In this document: positions 53,801-62,163 of the stretch, piece by piece
Position numbering within the stretch: position 1 is the stretch's first letter
Layout of the letters: each line of letters opens with the position of its first letter
Assembly (NCBI GenBank): GCA_015490875.1
Contig: WFWZ01000004.1
Location: 1 to 64,000, forward strand
From: Planctomycetaceae bacterium
GTDB taxonomy: Bacteria; Planctomycetota; Planctomycetia; Pirellulales; Pirellulaceae
Direction of reading: 5' to 3'
DNA length: 64,000 nucleotides
The notes under the pieces: generated by a model
Seen by the model: only the letters and a program-made list of their open reading frames with translations
Database searches by the model: none
Told to the model about the DNA's origin: nothing
Position numbers and translations under genes: made by a program

Positions 53801-55980
53801 TGGAAACGACGACACAGTTGTTCCTCGCCATCCGCTTCAACTGCAACAAATGCCACGACCATCCGTTTGAGCGTTGGACGCAGGATCAGTACTACCACAC
53901 CGCGGCCTTCTTCGCCCAGTTCGAACTCCGTCCCGATCCCGCGTCGAAAGGCCGGAAGATCGGTGGTACGGCCGTCGAAGGTGCCAAGCCCCTGTTCGAA
54001 ATCGTGCAGGACAAGAAAGAAGGGGAGATGATGCACCTCCGGACAGGCGAGGTGGCCGCGCCGGAGTTTCCGTTCGAGTGTAACTATGCGGTTCCCAAGG
54101 GAGCAACACGCCGTCAGGAGTTCGCCGCCTGGCTGACGTCGCCCGACAACCCCTATTTCGCACGCAGCTACGTCAATCGTATTTGGGGATACCTCACCGG
54201 GCGGGGCTTGATCGAACCTTTGGATGACATCCGCGCCGGCAATCCTCCCACCAACCCCGAGTTGCTGGAGTATTTAACTCGCGAGTTCATCGACAGCGGA
54301 ATGGACACGCGGTATCTGATGCGTCTGATTTGCAGCTCGAGGACCTATCAACTGGCGCTGACGACCAACCGCTGGAATGAGGATGACCGAACCAATTACT
54401 CGCATGCCTTGGCTCGGCGCCTCCCCGCCGAAACGATCTTCGACGCCCTCTACTTCGTCACTGGTTCGACACCCAAACTTCCCGGAGTTCCACCGGGGAC
54501 GCGTGCTGCGCAGCTACCCGATGTCGGCGTGAAACTGCCCAGCGGATTCCTCGATACGTTGGGCCGCCCGCCTCGCCAAAGTGCCTGCGAGTGCGAACGC
54601 GTTAATGACGTGCAATTGGGCGTCGTGATGGCACTCATCAACGGCCCGGTCGTCGCCGATGCCATCGGCCAACCCAACAACGCTCTCGCCAAGTTGGCAG
54701 CACGCCATGCCGACGACGAAGAACTCATCCGCGAAGTCTTCCTCCGTATCGTCAATCGCCTTCCCGACGAAGAAGAAATCGCTCTGGCACGCCAGGTCTT
54801 CGACGAAATCGCCGACGATCATGCTAAGCTGACACAGCAACTCAAGGAACGCGAAGCGTGGTGGGCGAAGAAGAAAGTCGAGTTGGAAAAGGAACGCGTG
54901 GCGGCACTGGCTCAAGCTAAGAAGGAATTGGCAGAGTACCGTAAGAAGATCGAACCGGAGGTGACCCGAGCTCAGAAGGAACGAGAACAAAAGATCGCAG
55001 CCGCGGAGAAGGCATTGAAGGAATACGAGTCGAAACTTCCGCAGTTGGCGCAAGCGCATCTGAAAAAGCGAGCTGCCGGCGTGGAATGGCATCCGCTGGC
55101 CGCGACGGCGATCCAAGGAGGCAAGGGCGCCACATTCGTGCAACAGGAAGATCGATCGATCCTGGCCACCGGCAAGGCCGACAAAATGGTCTATACCGTG
55201 ACCTATAAAACTCGTTTGCCTCGCATCACGGCGATTCGACTCGAGGCGCTCCCGCATGATCGTTCCCCGGCCGGAGGCCCGGGACTGTCCGACAACGGGA
55301 ATTTCGTGATCACCGAGTTCGAAGTCCTTGCGGCGACGAACGGTCAGGCCAAACCGGCTCCCGTATCCGTTGCCAAGGCCCACGCCGATTTTACGCAGGC
55401 CGGTTTCGCGCCGGCTCAAATGATCGATGGGAAACTGCGCGACCAGCGAGGCTGGGCCGTCCATCCGGCCGGAGGTGTCGAACATTGGGCGACCTTCCAG
55501 TTGGCCAAGCCGATCGAGTCGAACCAAGGAATCACGCTGGTCATCAAGATCCATCAATTCCATAACGCCAAGGATCACCGGCTTGGCCGATTCCGCATCT
55601 CGGTGGCCAGTGAGAGCAAGCCGGTCGGTCCGAGTCTTTCCGAGGCGCTCGAGGCAGTCCGCCGGACTCCCGAAAAGCTTCGCACCAAGAAACAACAAGT
55701 GTCCCTAGTGAACTATTTCCGCAAGACTGACAAGGGTTATCGAGACCGGCAGACGCAGCTGGCCGAGGCGCGCAAGCCACTCCCCAAGGATCCGGGACTG
55801 GCTCAGCGCGAAGCTCGCGTCGCCGAACTCGAAAAACCGATTCCCGATGACCGGCAGTTGGTGCAGTTGCGAAAAGATGTCGAGGCGAGTCGCCGGCAGC
55901 TCGCCAATCGCCGTTTGACCGCCGTCCAGGATCTTGCGTGGGCCCTGATCAATAGTCCCGCGTTCCTGTTCAATCATTGA
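50836..55980 (+). CDS. Giant exported PSCyt1-WD40-DUF1549-DUF1553 protein
   Basis: 1714 residues, signal peptide about 1-33. An N-terminal PSCyt1 domain has CQGCH (57-61). WD40-like blades follow to about 520 (YSPDGKWLAVAG, FSPDGKRLAVTG, WSPDGKLVVVGC, FHPDGKTLAASG). Next come a Big_2-like domain, a second PSCyt1-like motif CNQGTCHG (about 654) and DUF1549 with FNCNKCHDHPFERW (about 1002). DUF1553 is NPYFARSYVNRIWGYLTGRGLIEPLDDIR. A coiled coil (about 1325-1400) and a discoidin-like beta domain are inserted before the family's usual end, DLAWALINSPAFLFNH. Haem attachment is suggested by CxxCH, not shown. First gene of a pair with the DUF1501 gene. Confidence 0.9.
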   Translation: MTLLTCRSVLRAALLGLAVTSWSLIVTASSQADEPKDAAQRPISFHREIRPILQAHCQGCHQPAKADGDYVMTQFERLVRGGESGSPAIVPGKPEESHLVEMITPVDGEAAMPEGRPPLDAESIAKIVQWIRQGAVDDTPQNAKMRYDLDHPPVYVRPPVVTALDYSPDGKWLAVAGFHEVLLHRAEGGLAGRLIGLAERIESVSFSPDGKRLAVTGGLPGRAGELQIWELQESTADGKPVLSGELALSIPVTHDTVYAGKWSPDGKLVVVGCADNSVRVFDATSGEQVLFQGAHNDWVLDAVFSVDGKHLMSVGRDMSAKLIEVATERFVDNITSITPGALKGGIQSVARHPTRNEIVIGGADGVPKVYRVFRETPRRIGDDANLIRRLPPLKGRIFAVAVSQDGKRIASASSWNGRGQIAIDGYEFDTSLTDELKKIMSKVVTTRSPEEKKKLEEYRTRGLKRYALIDVPAGVFAVDFHPDGKTLAASGFDGKVRLIDVATGKVRSTFDAARVSPRADIAKASVIERVWPDQEESLAEEFPAGKKVAKLTASPERIDLRHPFDYVQLVVTAVLDSGEMVDVTRMVSFQLDQDIAYITRRGLVLAKADGQAKLRLELAGRSLDVPVAVTGVSAPFVPDFVQHVGPVISKLGCNQGTCHGAAKGKNGFKLSLRGYDPIFDVRAFTDDHASRRANIASPDDSLMLLKATAAVPHMGGQLMRPGDDAYRMIRDWIAAGAELNRESPRVAKIEILPDKPVIETIGSRQQFRVVATYTDGTRRDVTQQAFLTSGDSEIAKEDAAGLLLSLRRGEAPVLARYEGAYAATTLTVMGNREGFTWQEPPKASRIDELVASKWKRMKILPSPLCDDATFLRRVYLDLTGLPPAAEEVRKFLDDDRPTEVKRQEVIDRLIGSPEYVDYWTNKWADLLMVNRKYLGTEGAVAFRNWIRTQIAENTPYDEFARRIVTASGSNRENPPASYFKILRTPEAVMETTTQLFLAIRFNCNKCHDHPFERWTQDQYYHTAAFFAQFELRPDPASKGRKIGGTAVEGAKPLFEIVQDKKEGEMMHLRTGEVAAPEFPFECNYAVPKGATRRQEFAAWLTSPDNPYFARSYVNRIWGYLTGRGLIEPLDDIRAGNPPTNPELLEYLTREFIDSGMDTRYLMRLICSSRTYQLALTTNRWNEDDRTNYSHALARRLPAETIFDALYFVTGSTPKLPGVPPGTRAAQLPDVGVKLPSGFLDTLGRPPRQSACECERVNDVQLGVVMALINGPVVADAIGQPNNALAKLAARHADDEELIREVFLRIVNRLPDEEEIALARQVFDEIADDHAKLTQQLKEREAWWAKKKVELEKERVAALAQAKKELAEYRKKIEPEVTRAQKEREQKIAAAEKALKEYESKLPQLAQAHLKKRAAGVEWHPLAATAIQGGKGATFVQQEDRSILATGKADKMVYTVTYKTRLPRITAIRLEALPHDRSPAGGPGLSDNGNFVITEFEVLAATNGQAKPAPVSVAKAHADFTQAGFAPAQMIDGKLRDQRGWAVHPAGGVEHWATFQLAKPIESNQGITLVIKIHQFHNAKDHRLGRFRISVASESKPVGPSLSEALEAVRRTPEKLRTKKQQVSLVNYFRKTDKGYRDRQTQLAEARKPLPKDPGLAQREARVAELEKPIPDDRQLVQLRKDVEASRRQLANRRLTAVQDLAWALINSPAFLFNH

Positions 55981-56048
55981 AACCGACGAGCAACGACGGC
56001 CGCTACCGACGTGGAACGGCCGGTGACCAGGAGTGAGGAGCCCCAACG

Positions 56049-57509
56049 ATGTGGAGAATCCAAGGACCTCGTGGCAAAGACCTGTGCGATGCCCATTTGA
56101 CGCCAACCAGACGCGACGTGTTGCGCGTGGGCGGAGCGGGCATGTTGGGACTTTCGCTCGGAAGTATGCTCCAGCTGCGCGCTCACGCCAAGAGCAGCAA
56201 CGCTCCGGGCTGGGGAAAAGCGAAGAGCATCATCATGTGCTACTTGCAGGGCGGCCCGAGTCATCTCGACTTGTGGGATCCCAAACCCGACGCTCCGGAA
56301 AAGGTGCGCAGCGTCTTCCAACCGATCTCCACGAAAATTCCCGGCGTGCAGTTCACGGAGATCCTGCCGAGACTGGCGCAGTTGAATGATCGCTTCACGC
56401 TGATTCGGTCGATGAGCTACACACCGGTCGGCCTGTTCAATCATACGGCCGCCATCTATCAGATGATGACCGGATACACGACGGACAAAGTCAGTCCGTC
56501 GGGGCAACTCGAGCCGCCGTCGCCGAAAGATTTTCCAAACTTCGGGTCTCAGATCATCCGTCTGCGTCCGGCAACCGAGCCGATGCTCCCGTTCGTCATG
56601 CTGCCGCGTCCACTCCAGGAAAGCAACGTCGTGAACAAGGGAGGGACGGCCGGTTTCCTCGGGAAGGCATACGACCCGTACTATCTCTTCCCGCCGGGCG
56701 ACGACATGAACATGAATAAACTCGACAACATCCGTGTCGATGATTTGAAACTCAATCCGGAAGTCTTCTCGCTCAGGTTGCAGCGTCGGGCCCGACTGCG
56801 CGCTCAACTCGATGCCCGCATGAAAGACCTCGAGAAAGCCGTCGCCGACAAGAAATTGGGAGAATACTACGAGCAGGCGTTGCAGTTGATCGTCTCGGGA
56901 CGGGCGCGCGAAGCGTTTCGATTGGAAGATGAACCGGCGGCACTCCGCGATCGCTATGGACGCAACACGTTCGGCCAAAGTTGCCTGCTCGCTCGGCGGC
57001 TCGTCGAAGCGGGTACCCGAGTCGTCGAAGTGATCTGGCCGAAGGTCGCCAATTCGGACAACCACTCATGGGACCACCACGTCGGTCTGACCAAGCGAAT
57101 GAAGACCCAGTCCGGGCCCATGTTCGATCAGGGGCTTTCAAGCCTCATTGAAGATCTCGATGACCGGGGGTTGCTCGATGAGACGCTGGTGGTGGCCGTG
57201 GGTGAGTTCGGACGAAGTCCGCAAAAGGGAGTCAGCACGTCTGGCAACGGAAACAGTGCCGACGGCCGGGACCACTGGCCCTATTGCTACACCGCCTTGA
57301 TCGCGGGTGCGGGAATCAAGCGTGGCTACGTGCACGGCAAGTCGGACAAGACGGGGTCGGCGCCGTTGGAAGATCCCGTTCATCCGGGTGAGCTACTGGC
57401 GTCGATCTACCATTCCTTTGGAATCGACCCGACCACGATCGTTTACAACCATTTGAAACAGCCACGCGAACTGGTGAAGGCTGAAGCGGTCACGGCATTG
57501 TTCGGTTGA
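56049..57509 (+). CDS. DUF1501 protein (partner of the giant PSCyt1 gene)
   Basis: 486 residues with a twin-arginine-like leader ([18 protein letters not shown]). Core DUF1501 blocks: [63 protein letters not shown] and [10 protein letters not shown], ending in [13 protein letters not shown]. Same sulfatase-like fold without formylglycine as the 26104-27411 copy. GAGGAG upstream supports the ATG at 56049. 68 bp after the PSCyt1 gene, so co-transcribed. Confidence 0.92.
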   Translation: MWRIQGPRGKDLCDAHLTPTRRDVLRVGGAGMLGLSLGSMLQLRAHAKSSNAPGWGKAKSIIMCYLQGGPSHLDLWDPKPDAPEKVRSVFQPISTKIPGVQFTEILPRLAQLNDRFTLIRSMSYTPVGLFNHTAAIYQMMTGYTTDKVSPSGQLEPPSPKDFPNFGSQIIRLRPATEPMLPFVMLPRPLQESNVVNKGGTAGFLGKAYDPYYLFPPGDDMNMNKLDNIRVDDLKLNPEVFSLRLQRRARLRAQLDARMKDLEKAVADKKLGEYYEQALQLIVSGRAREAFRLEDEPAALRDRYGRNTFGQSCLLARRLVEAGTRVVEVIWPKVANSDNHSWDHHVGLTKRMKTQSGPMFDQGLSSLIEDLDDRGLLDETLVVAVGEFGRSPQKGVSTSGNGNSADGRDHWPYCYTALIAGAGIKRGYVHGKSDKTGSAPLEDPVHPGELLASIYHSFGIDPTTIVYNHLKQPRELVKAEAVTALFG

Positions 57510-57613
57510 TGATCGTAGAATCGTCCTCTGGTTGCGTGTCTCGAATACGAGCACGAGCACAATGATCAGAGCGATGCTGTCTCGAAGATCCTCTTCTCCT
57601 GGGATCGTGCACG

Positions 57614-58744
57614 CTAACGCAGGAAACTCGGCCAGAGGGCGTCGCTGATGAGGATTCCCTCTTCGGTGAGTCTCAGGCGACCGCGCTCCTCGACCAGCCA
57701 CCCTTGACTCACATACTCGTCCACGGCCGGACCCGCCAACGCGTCGATCGTATATCCGGTTTCTTCTGCAAAGCGGGTCACGTCGATCCCCTCTAGCATC
57801 CGCAGTCCAAAAATAAGCCGTTCCCGCGCGGCCAACTCGCGGTCGATCGTCTCGCGCTCGGCCACGGGCGAGACTCCTGCCAAGACTCGGCGCATCCACG
57901 TCGTCGTGCTGCGATGGTTGGTCTCGCGCACCCCGCCCACATACCGAGCGGCTCCGGGTCCGACCGCGTAGTACTCCTCGCACTGCCAGTAGATCTCATT
58001 GTGCCGGCAGCGATGTCCCGGTCGCGCATAGTTGGAAATCTCGTAGTGTTCGAATCCCGCCTCGCACAGCCGCCGCCGGGAGAGGCGGTAGAGTTCGGCT
58101 TGCTCGGTCTCTCCGGGCATCGTGAGCGTCCCTTTGTGTTGGCGAGACCAGAACGAAGTTCCTTTTTCGACGGTCAGCGTGTACGTCGACACGTGGTCGA
58201 TGGGATGTTCCAGAAGTCGGCTCAAGTCGGCTTCCCAGTCGCCGACGGACTCGCCGGGGACCGCGAAGATCAGGTCGACTGCCAAGGAGGTGGCATGACG
58301 TCGGCAGATTTCGAGGGCTCGATCGATCTGCTCGTCGATCGCCGGCCGCTCGAGTAGCCTGCGCTTCCATCTGAGGAACGATTGGACTCCCAGACTCCAT
58401 CGAGTGACGCCCAGCTCGGTCGCCCTTTCGACGCGTTCACTGTCGATGTCTTCGGGATTGGCTTCGATCGTCCATTCGCCTCGAGGCGCAAGGGGAAACC
58501 AGTGTTGCACGAGCTCGAGCAGACGAGTGAAGAAAGGCAGAGGCAATCGGGTCGGTGTTCCGCCTCCGATGAAGATCGTCTGTACGGGACGTGGCGTCTG
58601 GAGCTGTTTAAGTTCCAACTCCAGAGCGCGCAGATAGTCCGCCATGAGGTCTTCTCGCCCGGCCACGACCGTGAAGTTGCAGTAGCCGCAGCGGTGGCGG
58701 CAGAACGGAACGTGGATGTAGGCGGCCTGAGGAGTTCCACTCAC
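57614..58744 (-). CDS. HemW-like radical SAM protein (coproporphyrinogen III oxidase family)
   Basis: 376 residues from the chosen start. The radical SAM cluster motif is C-R-H-R-C-G-Y-C near the N-terminus, preceded by AAYIHVPF; IFIGGGTPTRL, EANPEDID, GVQSF and LIFAVPGES follow, then HYEISNYARPGHRCRHNEIYW, the HemW haem-binding HNxxYW signature. The C-terminal HemN domain is complete. HemW is a haem chaperone rather than a true oxidase. A GTG at 58744 overlaps the stop of the MBL gene by four bases (GTGA) and is preferred over the ATG at 58798. Confidence 0.9.
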   Translation of the reverse strand: MSGTPQAAYIHVPFCRHRCGYCNFTVVAGREDLMADYLRALELELKQLQTPRPVQTIFIGGGTPTRLPLPFFTRLLELVQHWFPLAPRGEWTIEANPEDIDSERVERATELGVTRWSLGVQSFLRWKRRLLERPAIDEQIDRALEICRRHATSLAVDLIFAVPGESVGDWEADLSRLLEHPIDHVSTYTLTVEKGTSFWSRQHKGTLTMPGETEQAELYRLSRRRLCEAGFEHYEISNYARPGHRCRHNEIYWQCEEYYAVGPGAARYVGGVRETNHRSTTTWMRRVLAGVSPVAERETIDRELAARERLIFGLRMLEGIDVTRFAEETGYTIDALAGPAVDEYVSQGWLVEERGRLRLTEEGILISDALWPSFLR

Positions 58745-59580
58745 AACCACAGCTCGAGTCTTCCGTCGAGGCGGTCCGGAAGTTTCTGATCGACCCACTG
58801 CCGAATCTGCTTGGCGTGGTACCGCGTGCTGAAATGTGCCGCGATGATCTTTTCGTTTTCGAACCGGTCGGCCCGTTCGACCAGATCATCCAAGTGCATA
58901 TGCCCGTGCTTGTGGATCTTTTCCTTGCGGTGTCCCGGCGCGAGGAAAGTCATTTCGGCGATCAAGATCTTGGCTCGGTACAGGTCGGGGTTGCGATCGA
59001 GTCCGGCAGGGGAGCTGTCACCGAGGTAGCCGACCAATGGGACTCGCTGTTCGGTCGTAACTTCAGTGCCCGCCAGTCGCAAGTCGCGGATCTGGTCACC
59101 GCTGAGTGACTGGTACTCGGCCTTGAGTTTCTTCCGGCGCTGCCAGACGATGAAGCAACAGGTCGGCACGGTGTGCGTCACGGATCCGACGGTGACCACC
59201 AGTTCTCTCGAGAGGATCCACTCGTCCCCTGGGTGGATACCGATCAATTCGCAGGGCATGCGGCTGCGATCGAGCCGGCTGAAGGCACGGAGAATCTGCC
59301 GAATCGGGGCGATCGCCGGTTCGGGAAGATAGATGGTGGGTGGATCCATCTTCATCATGCGACGGCGGGAGATATAGACGGGAAGGGCGGCGATGTGGTC
59401 GAGGTGGGTATGGGAGACGAACCAGTTGGGCGTACCCATGAAGTCCCACGGTTGAGCGCCGAGGTCAAAACCGAGTTTGAGTTCGGGGATGCGCCAGTAG
59501 GTTTGCACGGCAGCGCGTGAATAGCCTTCGACGGTGAGACCGGCGTGGGCGAGTCGTTTGACGGGCAAGTTTTGAACCAT
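58741..59580 (-). CDS. MBL-fold hydrolase, RNase Z-like
   Basis: 279 residues. The metal site SHTHLDHIAALP (H-x-H-x-D-H) and a late AEMTFLAP/AAHFSTRYHA pair of metal-ligand strands match the RNase Z/ElaC-like MBL family, though the exosite arm of RNase Z is not seen. Possible tRNA 3' processing or another nuclease/hydrolase. It ends exactly at the start of the HemW-like gene (GTGA), forming an operon. Start at 59580 is the longest; internal ATGs are far into the fold. Confidence 0.8.
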   Translation of the reverse strand: MVQNLPVKRLAHAGLTVEGYSRAAVQTYWRIPELKLGFDLGAQPWDFMGTPNWFVSHTHLDHIAALPVYISRRRMMKMDPPTIYLPEPAIAPIRQILRAFSRLDRSRMPCELIGIHPGDEWILSRELVVTVGSVTHTVPTCCFIVWQRRKKLKAEYQSLSGDQIRDLRLAGTEVTTEQRVPLVGYLGDSSPAGLDRNPDLYRAKILIAEMTFLAPGHRKEKIHKHGHMHLDDLVERADRFENEKIIAAHFSTRYHAKQIRQWVDQKLPDRLDGRLELWL

Positions 59581-59652
59581 GGTGTCATCAAGTCCGGGAA
59601 AGCCATAGGCGCCGAAGGCCAGACGGCAGGTCGGCAGGGATATCCAAGAGGA

Positions 59653-62163
59653 TCAGGCCGACTGGAGGGCTCGAGTCAGTTGGCGTCGCACGGCGGCTCG
59701 CGTCAGGGGCTGGTATCCGACACTGTTGCGAAAAGCCGAGTCGAACTGCGGCCGGACATGTTCGCGTGTCACTTCGAGAACCTCTTCTTCCAGAGCGACG
59801 AGCCATCCGGGGAGTTCCCAGCCAGCGCCGCTACGCAGCTTCATGAAGTGATCGACCTCCTCGCGCACGATCTGAAACGATTTCGGCTCTTCACCCCGAA
59901 CGCGCTCCTCGATGGCCGGTTTGACGGCGGCCCGCATGCGGTCGACCGAAAGGGACCGGACGAACCGCTCGCCGAGCCGGTCCATGACCGACGGCATGCG
60001 CATCGCGTGGGTCTGCTGCAAGATGGCCAGTTTGCGAAGCAGGTTGCGGGCCTGGCGCTGCGTTCGCTGCTTGGTGGCCTGGCGCCACATCGAGGCGACA
60101 TCTTCGTGTCCGCGCCGCACGAGGATTTCATGAGCCAAAATCACGGGTGTCAACTTCCAGAGAATGCGGTCGTATTCGGTGCGCAGTCGGATGAAGTCGA
60201 GAAGCGTATAGAGCATCTCGCCTCGGTCCGACTGCGTCGTCAATTGGTTGTAATCGCAATACTCGGCGTAGTTCTCGACAACGGCTTCCAGAATCGTCTC
60301 GAGATAGTCGACAGCATCCAGGTGAGCGATTTCGACGTCGAGTTCTTGGCAGAGGCGATAATGTTCGGCATCGTCTGACGCGCAGAGTTGATCGAGCCAC
60401 TCCGAGACACCTTGGTGGAGGATCGCCCTAAGATTGCGAATATTGAGAAACTGCTGGGTAAAGAGATCGCCTCCATACCGCTGGATGAACCACACCAGGC
60501 GGTTCCAGTAATGCTGCGGAAGCCGCTCGAGTACCGAAAGACGCAGCGTCCGGCTATGGGCGAGCCAACTACGGAGCAGCAACTCGGTGAACTGCTCCAG
60601 TAGCAAGATAAACTGCTCGTCGTGGATGTGTCCTTCCTCGGACCATGATTCGGCGGAGCAGACGAGTGCTTCGACGAGCGCCCGATAGCCGTGGCGAAAG
60701 ACTTCGTCGAACTCGGTCACCGCCCCCGGCCCCACCGGATGGGCTCGTTCGGTGACACGTGCCAACTCGATCAACTGGCAAGTTTCCGCCAACAGTCCGA
60801 CTCGAGGCATCCACGCGAGCAGGTTCTCGATCGTGCGCTGCCGCATCTTTGCTTGCACGATGTCATGCGGATTCCCGCCTCGAGCGACGGGGACGTACAG
60901 GAGCGGGCGAGTCTCGAGGCTTTCCACGAGACGCGGCCAGCGCCGGCGCACCGCTCGGATGTCCCGCTCCAGGAGCGAGGCAAAGAGTTTGATGGTTTCT
61001 TGATCATCCGCGGCAAGTGGAACTTCCGAGAGGGCATCGGCCGGCGGAATCGACGTGAACGCGATCGCCCCCGCAGCAAGGAACTGAACCGCTTCGGAAG
61101 CCTCGATGGCCACGGTGATGACAGTATCAAGCAGTGAGTTGCGGAGCATGTTCCGCCGGTCATATTCCAGGAGCGAGACGGGGTCGAGGTTATCGAGACT
61201 CACTTCCAACGAATGGATATCGTCGATCAAGTCGCGCAGCGGCTCGAGGTTGGCCGCCGCCTCCTGCACCCAATGCCGCACGGCTTCGGCCACTTCTTCT
61301 TCGGGGCCATCGAGCAGTTCGGGGGTGACCGCTGCCAACTTCCAGAGTCGGGCCATCGTGTTGGTGAACATGAGCCGGTGTTCGATCCGCTCGGTTTCCT
61401 TCACGAGTCCCGTCAGGTCGGCCGATCCCTCCGGATCGCTGTCGTGCAGCGAACTATCGACGCCGTCATCGGTACTATCCTTGTAGACGACATCTTCATA
61501 GGCGGCGCGAAACAGCTCCTCTTCTTCGTCCCAAGTCTCCTCCTCGTCCGAATCCTGCGAGGCCGTCGACTCGACAGGCTCGGGGCGACCCGTCCAGACG
61601 CTCTGGTCGAACCGAGGGGGCCGCCAATAGCTTTCGGCGTTGGCTTCAAGATAATCGAAGAGTCTTCGGACATGGGGCCACGCTTCGATCTTGCCGGCCA
61701 GTGCTGATTCTCGCAATTGCAACAGCCACTGCTCGACCCAGGTGAAGAAGGAGTATTCGTCCCGCTGCAAACCAACACGGTCAGCCTGGCTAAGCCAGTG
61801 CATCAGCAGTCCCATCGACGCGACGAAGTCATCTCGTTCCAAGAGGGCTTCGACGACTAATGCATAAGCCTGCGGCGAATCGAACATGGCGGCGTGGGGA
61901 GCCCAGAAGGCGACGTCCCCGGTAGCCGCTCCGCCTTTGTGCCACAACTCAAGCGCCGATGCTACGTGCTCGGCCGCGCGGTACGCTTCCAGCGGATCGA
62001 CCGCATCGACTGCATCGACTTCGTGTGCCGCGTACTGCCGCCACCAATCGACCGTCTCGCGAAACTGATCGGCCACCGCTTCGCACAACTCCGTGTTGTG
62101 TCGAGCCGCCGCCTCGCTCCAAATGCGAGAATGCAACCCCAACAGGCGGTGAATGAGTGACAC
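59653..62163 (-). CDS. Large helical conserved hypothetical, C-terminal part of a frameshifted gene
   Basis: 836 residues from the first ATG, but the same frame is open further upstream and continues the coding of the gene at 62164-63620 after a one-base shift. The sequence is almost all helical, rich in Leu/Glu/Arg (VEALLERDDFVASMGLLMHWLSQADRVG; WKLTPVILAHEILVRRG near 700), with a very acidic stretch around 200-240. No recognisable domain, signal or catalytic motif. Ends in QLTRALQSA. Likely a planctomycete-specific cytoplasmic protein. Read together with the next entry as one gene of about 1320 codons. Confidence 0.7.
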   Translation of the reverse strand: MSLIHRLLGLHSRIWSEAAARHNTELCEAVADQFRETVDWWRQYAAHEVDAVDAVDPLEAYRAAEHVASALELWHKGGAATGDVAFWAPHAAMFDSPQAYALVVEALLERDDFVASMGLLMHWLSQADRVGLQRDEYSFFTWVEQWLLQLRESALAGKIEAWPHVRRLFDYLEANAESYWRPPRFDQSVWTGRPEPVESTASQDSDEEETWDEEEELFRAAYEDVVYKDSTDDGVDSSLHDSDPEGSADLTGLVKETERIEHRLMFTNTMARLWKLAAVTPELLDGPEEEVAEAVRHWVQEAAANLEPLRDLIDDIHSLEVSLDNLDPVSLLEYDRRNMLRNSLLDTVITVAIEASEAVQFLAAGAIAFTSIPPADALSEVPLAADDQETIKLFASLLERDIRAVRRRWPRLVESLETRPLLYVPVARGGNPHDIVQAKMRQRTIENLLAWMPRVGLLAETCQLIELARVTERAHPVGPGAVTEFDEVFRHGYRALVEALVCSAESWSEEGHIHDEQFILLLEQFTELLLRSWLAHSRTLRLSVLERLPQHYWNRLVWFIQRYGGDLFTQQFLNIRNLRAILHQGVSEWLDQLCASDDAEHYRLCQELDVEIAHLDAVDYLETILEAVVENYAEYCDYNQLTTQSDRGEMLYTLLDFIRLRTEYDRILWKLTPVILAHEILVRRGHEDVASMWRQATKQRTQRQARNLLRKLAILQQTHAMRMPSVMDRLGERFVRSLSVDRMRAAVKPAIEERVRGEEPKSFQIVREEVDHFMKLRSGAGWELPGWLVALEEEVLEVTREHVRPQFDSAFRNSVGYQPLTRAAVRRQLTRALQSA

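Noticed and set aside
54514-55698. 394-residue minus-strand ORF
   Set aside because: Antisense to the DUF1553 end of the giant gene; no motif.
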